64,000 nucleotides of DNA from Paraphoma chrysanthemicola (lineage: Eukaryota > Ascomycota > Dothideomycetes > Pleosporales > Phaeosphaeriaceae), in the NCBI GenBank assembly GCA_020744225.1, contig JAGMWG010000007.1, forward strand, positions 1,302,001-1,366,000, read 5' to 3'. The notes beneath the pieces are model-generated. The model saw nothing but the letters and a program-made list of their open reading frames with translations, made no database searches and was not told where the DNA came from. This document shows positions 57,268-64,000 of the stretch, piece by piece (the first letter of the stretch is position 1; the number at the start of each line of letters is the position of its first letter). Position numbers and translations under genes: made by a program.

Positions 57268-58626
57268 ATGAAGCGCTCAGGATCTGGTCGCGTTGCCCGC
57301 AAAGTTGGCGCGTACGAGGACTCGGCAGAGAGCGCAGACAGCTCACCAAATGAATCTGGAGTGCAGAAGCCCACAGGTCAGTGCCCACCATTGTCGCAAA
57401 CATCCGCCTTCAGTTCTGACCTCATTAGGCATTCTGTGCTGACTTACAATGCAGTAGTAAAGCGACCAGTATTCGGGAAATCCAAGAAGCGGTCTTCCTT
57501 ACGAATTTCATTTGGACCTGGCGAGTCGGAAGGAAACGATGGGGATGAGTCCAGCGACGCGCAACCTGTGGTAACACCGAAGAAGTCGAATCTGAGTCGC
57601 ATAGCCTTGGAGAAGAGCGCACAGTTGCGAGCACGGTCACCGTTAGTAGCTGAAGCAGTGCGATCCGAGGACGAGGAGCGACCATCATACAATAAAGACT
57701 ATATCGCGGAGCTGCGAAACTCTACACCTTCGACGCCCAAAGATTTAAAGCCATCTGCGGAGGAAGAAGAAGAGACTCAAGCACTCGACATTGCCTCGAA
57801 GTTCGGCCCAACCGTGGTGCTGCCCCTCGAGTCCTCGTCGGCGATACCAACACAAGCGGAGATCTTGGAAAAGAAAGCACGACGACGGCGCTTGGCGCAA
57901 GAAGGGAACGCATATGACGACGATGAAGAGAAGCCATGGGCGTCAGATGATGACGGCGAGGACGAGTTCCGGCAGAGGAGGAACGAGATCTCATTGCGAC
58001 CGAAGGAGAAATATGCCGAGACAAGGTTGATACACGAAGACGAAGACATTGCCGAGGGCTTCGATGACTTTGTGGAAGACGGCAAAATATCACTAGGTCG
58101 CAAGTCCGAGCGAGAGGCCCAGCGGAAGCGGCGCGCGGAGATGGCTGAGCTCATCAATACTGCAGAAGCGGGCTCAGATGACGATGGCTCAGCAGACTCG
58201 GATGAGGAGCGCAACGCGGCGTTTGCTGCTGCACAAGCGCGAGCGGGCAGATATGGCCAAAAGATCGCAGACGAAGACGACGGCTCGAAGACGCCGCCTC
58301 GAATCACTCCACTCCCACAGCTCGACAACATACTCGAGGGCCTGACGATCGACATACAGACGAAGAAGCAACGGAAGGACTTGATACTGCAGAAGTTACA
58401 GGAGCTCAAAGATGACAAAATTCGGATTGAAGAGCGGAAGAAATATCTGCAAGAGCAACTCCAGAAGACAGGGGAAGAGTACGAGAAGCTACGCCAGGAA
58501 GCTGGTCTACCCGCTCTTCCTTCCAGCGACGTCAACGGAGGCAGATTGATCACTGAGAGAGGTCTAGATAGCCTGGGCACCACACCACTAGCTGGCCGTT
58601 CAGGTGCGGATTCGGATGATGAGTAG
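57268..58626 (+). CDS. NTR2: Ntr2-like spliceosome disassembly factor
   Basis: Exons 57268-57376 and 57455-58626 give 426 aa. The 78-nt intron has a good donor (GTCAGT), branch point (GCTGAC) and acceptor (ATGCAG), but is a multiple of three with no stop, so it could be retained. The NTR2 domain shows RPVFGKSKKRSSLRISFG near the N-terminus, YNKDYIAELRNSTPSTP, IPTQAEILEKKARRRRLAQ and FDDFVEDGKISLGRK. A coiled coil follows (QRKDLILQKLQELKDDKIRIEERKKYLQEQL) and the end is acidic. Ntr2 with Ntr1 brings Prp43 to the intron-lariat spliceosome to take it apart. The true start is the ATG at 57268, not the TTG at 57241. Confidence 0.9.
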   Translation: MKRSGSGRVARKVGAYEDSAESADSSPNESGVQKPTGQCPPLSQTSAFSSDLIRHSVLTYNAVVKRPVFGKSKKRSSLRISFGPGESEGNDGDESSDAQPVVTPKKSNLSRIALEKSAQLRARSPLVAEAVRSEDEERPSYNKDYIAELRNSTPSTPKDLKPSAEEEEETQALDIASKFGPTVVLPLESSSAIPTQAEILEKKARRRRLAQEGNAYDDDEEKPWASDDDGEDEFRQRRNEISLRPKEKYAETRLIHEDEDIAEGFDDFVEDGKISLGRKSEREAQRKRRAEMAELINTAEAGSDDDGSADSDEERNAAFAAAQARAGRYGQKIADEDDGSKTPPRITPLPQLDNILEGLTIDIQTKKQRKDLILQKLQELKDDKIRIEERKKYLQEQLQKTGEEYEKLRQEAGLPALPSSDVNGGRLITERGLDSLGTTPLAGRSGADSDDE

Positions 58627-58888
58627 TGATCATATTATAGCGCTCAGATGCCAGCGAAGAGCTCGCTTGGCCATGTAGTAGTATCATGACACTTTTGAGG
58701 CAAATTGCCTTCATGCCAGAATATCGCAATGACTCCTTGAACGCCCGCCCATCCCATCCAGTCCCAATGCTACCAAAAAATGCATACACACATATCCTTA
58801 CACATCCCCAACCACGCACACTATTCAGCCTCCTCTTCACTTGTCCTGCCCCTCTTGACGCAAGTCCCATGCGGCTTCTCCGAACTAC

Positions 58889-59207
58889 TCATTTGTTCTC
58901 ATCCAACTCCTTCCACACCTTCTCAATCCTCTCCCTCTTCTCTTTGGCCTCTTCGCGGTTCTGCCTCGTGCGCTCTAGCCGCTGTGCGCGCAGACACATG
59001 TTGACTTTATACTTCGCGTCCGTACAGTTGCCGGCCACTTTCCACAGGAAGCCGCGGGCGTGGCATTCGTCGAGTGCAGCGACGACGTCGGCGCAGTCTG
59101 TGAGGGGTGGGTTAGTTGGTGGGATGGACCGAGGTCGGTATTGAGCGGATTGGAGACTAGGAGGGCGTACTTTTCTGGACGGCTTCGGTGTGTAAGTGGG
59201 GGTGCAT
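58889..59207 (-). CDS. CMC2: COX assembly mitochondrial protein Cmc2
   Basis: Exons 59207-59171 and 59097-58889 with a 73-nt intron give 81 aa. The start MHPHLHTEAVQK is the standard Cmc2 beginning. Twin CX9C motifs are intact: CADVVAALDEC and CTDAKYKVNMC, with HARGFLWKVAGN between them. The C-terminal helix is highly charged. The protein is oxidatively folded by Mia40 in the intermembrane space and helps cytochrome c oxidase assembly. A longer frame reading through the intron lacks the MHPHLH start and is rejected. It is divergent from prefoldin 2. Confidence 0.94.
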
Positions 59208-59616
59208 TGTGGTCGCGGGGGCGTGGAGTATTGTCTCTTGGAGGACTGGGAGCGAGAGAGGGCTTGAAGGTGGAGTGAGGGCGAGTGGCGTGGAGGGTCG
59301 TCAAGTTGATGGGTTTGGACGAATGGGGAAGTTGCGATTTCTTGTGAATTTGTGTCCGAGCGCGAGAGATTCAACTTCCCACGACGGAGAGACACCCCAT
59401 CTACCAACACGATCTCTCACAATTCTACTCACAGTAAAAGTCCAAGCATAATCATTCATCAAGTCTCAATCACTTGACCTGGGGCATTCGCACGTTAATT
59501 TGTCCTCTTGTATCGATTTTCAAGGCTGCCTCACCTCCGAGCTCCCCGCAATCGAATTCACCAACAACACCAACACATTTCCGAGGATCAGGAAGTAGAA
59601 ACGCCAAAAGTCCAAT
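59208..59616. promoter_or_regulatory. bidirectional promoter region CMC2/GIM4
   Basis: 409 bp between two start codons. No other gene is recognised in it. Confidence 0.4.
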
Positions 59617-60263
59617 ATGGCGTCTCAATTACAGCTCAAGAAGCAGCAAGGTTCAGATACATGCATATCAGGCTTCGCATATGACTAATGGATTATAGAG
59701 CTGCAAACCACATACCAAAACTACAAGAGCACATTACAAAACATTGCCCAGAAGATTGGCGATATTGAGCAAGAGACGGAAGAACACAAGTAAGTGGTTC
59801 CGCAAGCCGGTTCTCTGCGAGTTTTGCCTAGATCTTGCCGCATATTCACCGCCTCCCATCCTGCAACCATTTCGGATCTCCCTTACGCCTACATTCGCAT
59901 GGATCCTCACCGCTCAACTTTGTTCATCCAGCGTGGTCAGCCCTGACGCAATCCAGACTAGTTCTCGAGACACTAGAGCCATTACCGGGAGACCGAAAAT
60001 GCTTCCGCATGATCAACGGCGTCTTGACGGAGCGGACTGTGAAAGAGGTAGTGCCTATCTTGAAAACAAACTCTGATGGCTTGAAAAAGGCGCTAGAGGA
60101 GCTGGTGAAGCAGTACAAAACCAAGCAGGACGACATGGAGAAATGGAAGGTTCGTTACATGTCGTGTTTGATCACTGCTGCCTGGCGCAGTATCTTGTAT
60201 ACAGATGACTAACAAGCATTGCAGAAAAAGAACAATGTTCAGGTTGTTCAACAACCCGAGTAA
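59617..60263 (+). CDS. GIM4: prefoldin subunit 2
   Basis: Four exons (59617-59650, 59699-59789, 59957-60149, 60225-60263) give 118 aa, the family length. It has the beta-prefoldin layout of two helices around a hairpin: ELQTTYQNYKSTLQNIAQKIGDIEQETEEHKLVLETL, then CFRMINGVLTERTVKEVVPIL, then LKKALEELVKQYKTKQDDMEKWK. With the other five subunits it delivers nascent actin and tubulin to the CCT chaperonin. The second intron is 167 nt, longer than most here. The acceptor before KKNNVQVV is supported by the frame and the ending QQPE. It is divergent from CMC2. Confidence 0.94.
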
Positions 60264-62171
60264 TTGATGGCGAGGATGGTTTATGCAGTCAGCGTTTGAC
60301 CGGAGCAATACAGAATGTATGCTCGAGGGAGCATTGGCGTGGTGCAGCAGACAATGCAGGCGATCCTAGACCCACGGGTGCCACACGAGCAGAAACTCAA
60401 GCACGTGCTTTGCGGTCTTCCAAGATGGCACATGTCCGATACTCGGTGTTTCCTAGAGGATTCATTCTTGCTATCAAAAGAGTGAGATATCCCCCCAACG
60501 TCATCACACCGACGAGCTTGCAACGACAGGGGACTATGCCAACGTTGAGCGAGTTCCAGTGAGGCAAACTTCTCACAAGGTTCTAGAGATAGACACAATC
60601 ACTCGAGTCCAACAAAAGCATATGATACCCCACCTCGTCTTCCCACGTGCACTCAGCCATACATGCATGCTCGACGACGGCACCAAGCCGTCGGGATCTG
60701 GCTTGCCTTGTCTTGGCCAGCCGTCCTGCATGTATGTGTTGGCATCTGGCAAGTCAGATCGACGCCCTGCCTCGCGCTTACAACCCATGAACGTGGGCAC
60801 ACAGCTCATAGGATACCGTCAATATGATGCAGCTGCACCGGTGAGTGGCCAGGCTGACATCGTTCGAACGGCGACAACGAAGTTGCGATGCAATGAGGCC
60901 CAATGTGAAGTCGGCATCACGACTGTCCACGCTGGCAGAGGGCGGGGATGATGCTAGAGTCTGGATGCAGGACAACGCACCATGGATGGAAAAGTAAGCT
61001 GCGTGCAGCGACAGCTGGATCCTGGCGCGGGCGTGGAACTGCTGCGGGCTGCGAGAACTACGGCACAGAGGGGCCGAGTGCTGGAATGTGAGGCGACGGA
61101 TAGTGAGATGCACGTCAAGCGCATCGATCAGAGCATGCTCGCGTCCATCGGCTCCCAAATTCTCGTATGCCAATGCCCGTGGGCTTGGGGTGGAGTTCAT
61201 TTGCAAAGGTAGAGATGCATGGAGTGAGGCTGACCCCACCTTCAGCCTACGGCTTGCATGATCGCCAACAAGCGCGGTCTACTGGCAGCACCAGCCGCAG
61301 CAGTAATGTGCTCTTTCCATTCTCTGTTGTTTGTTGTAAGATAGGGAGGCGAAATGCAGGAGACTCACTATCAAAGTGAGGTGTTCGAGCGAGTCGAGTT
61401 GATGAACGACGACATGCGGCTCGTCCCGGCCCCATAGGCCCTATTCCGTAGGGTTGTTCTCGCGCGCCCGCTTTCATTCGTTCACCGCTCCAATTTCTCC
61501 TCCTCGCCCGATTCGCAGACCGTGTCCCACTCAGCCCAACGCGCCCGCGTCGAAGCTCCAAGGCTGAAGCTCACGCTGCGACACGCTCCCATTGGTCCGG
61601 CGCGTCATTGTTTGAACGTCCATCGAGCGCAACGCAACCGTCAGAAAGCCCTACTGACAACACCTCACCCTGCCCCCGCCGAGCGAAGCACAAGCACCAA
61701 TTCACTGCTGCGCTCGTCCGCCTGCTAGTCGCGAACCCTGCATGCTGCCGTCCCACCGCCCGTCCAAGACATCGTGACAGTCCTGTAGCCCGCCCACCGC
61801 TCCCGTCGCACTGCAGCACGGCGCCGTAGCAACCTGTCAGAGCCCTCTCCCTCTGCGCCCACTGCCCACCCCAAACCGTGTCGCGCCTGCCCTTGATCGC
61901 GACCCGCTGCTTCCTCTCGCATCACGCCGCCGGTTCACGCACCTCGCTTCTCCCTTGCGCCATCCCACCCACCTCGCTCACCGCACCCATCGTACGTCAC
62001 TAGCTGCATCTCCTCAGCGCGCATTGCATGCCGCTAACCGTCAGGCCTCGCGCAGTTACACGACGGTTGCAGACTCGGCCGCCAAGCCATCGCATCTGTC
62101 CCCAGTGACGTGGTCGCCAGCGAATTACTGCCCACGCCGCCAGCGCACACGCTCGCCGGCACACGCCCGCC
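60264..62171. other. large intergenic region, 1.9 kb
   Basis: This lies upstream of HAP3. Overlapping open frames up to 153 codons on both strands carry no recognisable domain. From about 61500 to 62170 the plus strand is strongly C- and CT-rich, which suggests a long promoter and leader for HAP3. No RNA gene is recognised. Confidence 0.5.
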
Positions 62172-63247
62172 ATGTCGTCGACGCCAGAGAAGATGCCGGG
62201 GTCGGGCCCTCATAAGACAGACGTCGCACCAGGCCAGTCGCCTGACGGAGACGAGCAACACATGGATAGAGAAGGCGCAGACGCACAAGCGCAAGGACTC
62301 GGGTACGAATTCGAAGTCAAGGAGCAGGACCGATGGCTTCCAATCGCCAATGGTGCGTATACTATCCCTTGCCCCTCTGCTGTTGTTTGATTTGCGCATT
62401 GCACCGCTCCCATCTGCACGTCGACGGATTGCTACGGCCGCGGTGCTGGCTGCCCACATCTGCCAATCGCGCGCTTGTCTCGCATCTGCGCTCGAATCGC
62501 GGCTCTCTGGTGACTGCCGCGAGCCAGTTAGAAACGCGGCGTACCTGAGAAACGCAGCCCTGCAGCGCCATGTCGTCCTCGTCTCCACCCTCTTCCACTT
62601 CCCCGCCACAAACAACGCCCAAGGGCGCAAACAGCAATGCTTCCGCGTCGGATGCTAACATACGTAACTTCGCTCCAGTCGCCCGCATCATGAAGATGGC
62701 ACTTCCCGACAACGCCAAGATCGCGAAAGAGGCAAAAGAATGCATGCAGGAGTGCGTGAGCGAGTTTATCTCGTTCATTACCAGCGAGGGTGAGTTAGGA
62801 CATCAGACTTTGTGCGACGAGTGCTGATCTGTGCGGCAGCATCCGAGAAGTGCCAGCAAGAGAAGCGAAAGACGGTCAATGGCGAAGACATACTGTTCGC
62901 CATGACATCGCTCGGCTTCGAGAACTACTCGGAGGCGCTGAAGATCTACCTATCTCGTTATCGCGAAGTAAGCTTGCCCCTCCCCTTTGCCCTGTTACAG
63001 TCTCTTTTGTTGCCGTAACATTGGCGAAGACGTTTATCTGAACTATGGTATTGATTGGTGGCACGAGACCCTCCTCGCAAATCAGAACAAGCCTGCCGGG
63101 TTCAATGCAGCCGGGGGCAGCGGGCCCAACGCAGGCGGCGCAGCAAATTCGGAGCATGTACTGAGCGGCGACAACGAAATGGCCGACGACAGCGGCACAG
63201 CCTTTGGATACTCCGTCCACAACGGGAACGGCTCCGGCGAGTACTAG
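62172..63247 (+). CDS. HAP3: CCAAT-binding factor subunit Hap3 (NF-YB)
   Basis: Exons 62172-62352, 62679-62789, 62840-62967 and 63068 (or 63086) to 63247 give 199 (or 193) aa. The histone-fold domain is assembled across the introns: EQDRWLPIAN joins VARIMKMALPDNAKIAKEAKEC, then ECVSEFISFITSEASEKCQQEKRKTVNGEDILFAM and LGFENYSEALKIYLSRYRE. This is the complete NF-YB signature for binding CCAAT DNA with Hap2 and Hap5; in fungi the complex also responds to iron and redox. The first intron (326 nt) is long. The last acceptor is uncertain: CGAG at 63067 or CAG at 63085, both in frame. The C-terminus is Gly/Asn/Ser-rich. Confidence 0.93.
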
Positions 63248-63665
63248 AAAGCGCCGTGCCAAGCTCCGGTGGTAGAGAAGAACGCAATGTGGAATTGCGC
63301 GAACCGGACGAGGAAAAAGAAAGTACCACTACCAAACACCACCGGAAAGGCACGGAGCGGGGGTTGCAGGCGCAAGAGCAAGGAATCTCCTCAAATTGCA
63401 CGAAGGAAGGGCGAACGGTAGGGAACAGAGTATCTTGGAAAACATATGATGTGGCTATCTATGGACGAATGCAAGTGTGTACGCTACAAAGGGTGAGGCT
63501 GGCGTGCAAAGGACACAATTTCTGGATAAGGGCTTTTCGTATTCTTCTCATTTGGATTACTCTAGAGGAAAGCCTGCAATGGACAAATCACTCGCTTATA
63601 ACGGAAGTAATGCAATCTGGCATGCACATATTGCACGGCCTTCTACAACATTCGCTCCCTGAACG
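63248..63665. other. intergenic region between convergent genes
   Basis: About 0.4 kb holding the 3' ends of HAP3 and the probable PFA4. Featureless plus-strand frames run through it. Nothing else is recognised. Confidence 0.45.
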
Positions 63666-64000
63666 CTATGAAGATGCTAATGCTGACGCGGCATTTGACG
63701 CCGCCCGTCTCCTCGCAATGAGCTCCGCCAGCGGAATCTCATCATCCTGCTCATCATAAAATTCGACATCCTCATCAACGCCGAAGTCCTTCAATCTCTC
63801 CCCCTCCGAGTTTCGCCATCCTTCTTCTCCCTCGCCTTCTCCATCACCATATTTCTTCTTCTTGTCCTGCACGTCTTCATCCGCATCACTCGCCTCATCA
63901 CCATACTCGTATCCCTCGTCATCATCTGGCCCTTCCTTCTCACTCCTTACACTCTCCTCCAGCCTGTCCACAAACGGCCTCCTCCTTCGAACTTCATCAT
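63666..64000 (-). CDS. PFA4: 3' end of probable DHHC palmitoyltransferase (Pfa4-like), partial
   Basis: The last 111 codons of a minus-strand gene run from the window edge to a stop at 63666. The visible sequence begins DEVRRRRPFVDRLEES, passes through a long acidic low-complexity block, and ends WRNSEGERLKDFGVDEDVEFYDEQDDEIPLAELIARRRA. The WRNSEGERL...DFGVDE...FYDEDD..PLAEL pattern matches, from memory, the C-terminal tail of filamentous-fungal Pfa4 proteins, which S-palmitoylate ER proteins such as chitin synthase. The DHHC domain lies outside the window, so the call is provisional. Confidence 0.6.
   Translation of the reverse strand, partial: DEVRRRRPFVDRLEESVRSEKEGPDDDEGYEYGDEASDADEDVQDKKKKYGDGEGEGEEGWRNSEGERLKDFGVDEDVEFYDEQDDEIPLAELIARRRAASNAASALASS

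Noticed and set aside
62034..62630. 198-codon minus-strand open frame opposite HAP3
   Set aside because: It is antisense to the HAP3 first exon, intron and leader, and has no domain.
1..64000. tRNA, rRNA, CRISPR, transposon or terminal repeats
   Set aside because: I looked for T-loop consensus, repeated arrays, transposase or reverse transcriptase motifs and found none I could support by eye; a tRNA scan and a repeat search would be decisive.

Overview
This is a stretch of nuclear genome from a filamentous ascomycete (Pezizomycotina). The evidence is about 29 protein genes on both strands, short introns (mostly 45-80 nt) with GTRNGT donors, CTRAC-type branch points and YAG acceptors, and typical fungal families: a HET-domain protein, a rhodopsin-like seven-helix membrane protein, Kex2, Rtc4, GH128 and GH16 glucanases, and a Ser/Pro-rich wall protein. 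A Dothideomycete is my best guess from gene style, but this is inference. No tRNA, rRNA, CRISPR, transposon or biosynthetic cluster was found.

Layout. 1-6 kb: secreted and cell-surface genes (GH128 glucanase, membrane-anchored pepsin-like protein, Ser/Pro-rich GPI-type protein). 6-12 kb: core genes (U5 snRNP GTPase Snu114, acetyl-CoA acetyltransferase Erg10, translation factor Tma22). 12-18 kb: accessory genes (HET protein, rhodopsin-like membrane protein) in loose intergenic DNA. 18-31 kb: Rtc4-domain protein, Rcl1, Kex2 and a very long PhoD-type phosphatase. 33-39 kb: SNARE Sec20, mitochondrial ribosomal protein mL53, inorganic pyrophosphatase and an uncharacterised basic, probably nuclear protein. 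41-51 kb: glycine-rich RRM protein, membrane-anchored serine peptidase, GH16 glucanase and mannosyltransferase Alg12. 51-60 kb: CLIP-170-like protein, APH-fold kinase, SmG, Ntr2, Cmc2 and prefoldin 2. 62-64 kb: CCAAT-binding subunit Hap3 and the 3' end of a probable palmitoyltransferase.

Several housekeeping genes form head-to-head pairs with short shared promoters: Snu114/Erg10 (292 bp), Sec20/mL53 (313 bp), SmG/Ntr2 (252 bp) and Cmc2/prefoldin 2 (409 bp). Themes recur: splicing (Snu114, SmG, Ntr2), secretory pathway (Kex2, Sec20, Alg12) and the cell surface (glucanases, wall protein). I see no sign that the window is one functional cluster.

Exon boundaries were derived by hand from splice signals, and every gene model given as complete sums to a whole number of codons. 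I found no wholly new system. The most interesting items are an uncharacterised conserved protein at 37-39 kb, a pepsin-like receptor-shaped protein lacking its first catalytic motif, a divergent spliceosomal gene pair, and signs of alternative splicing or alternative starts in SmG, Ntr2, the RRM protein and Hap3.
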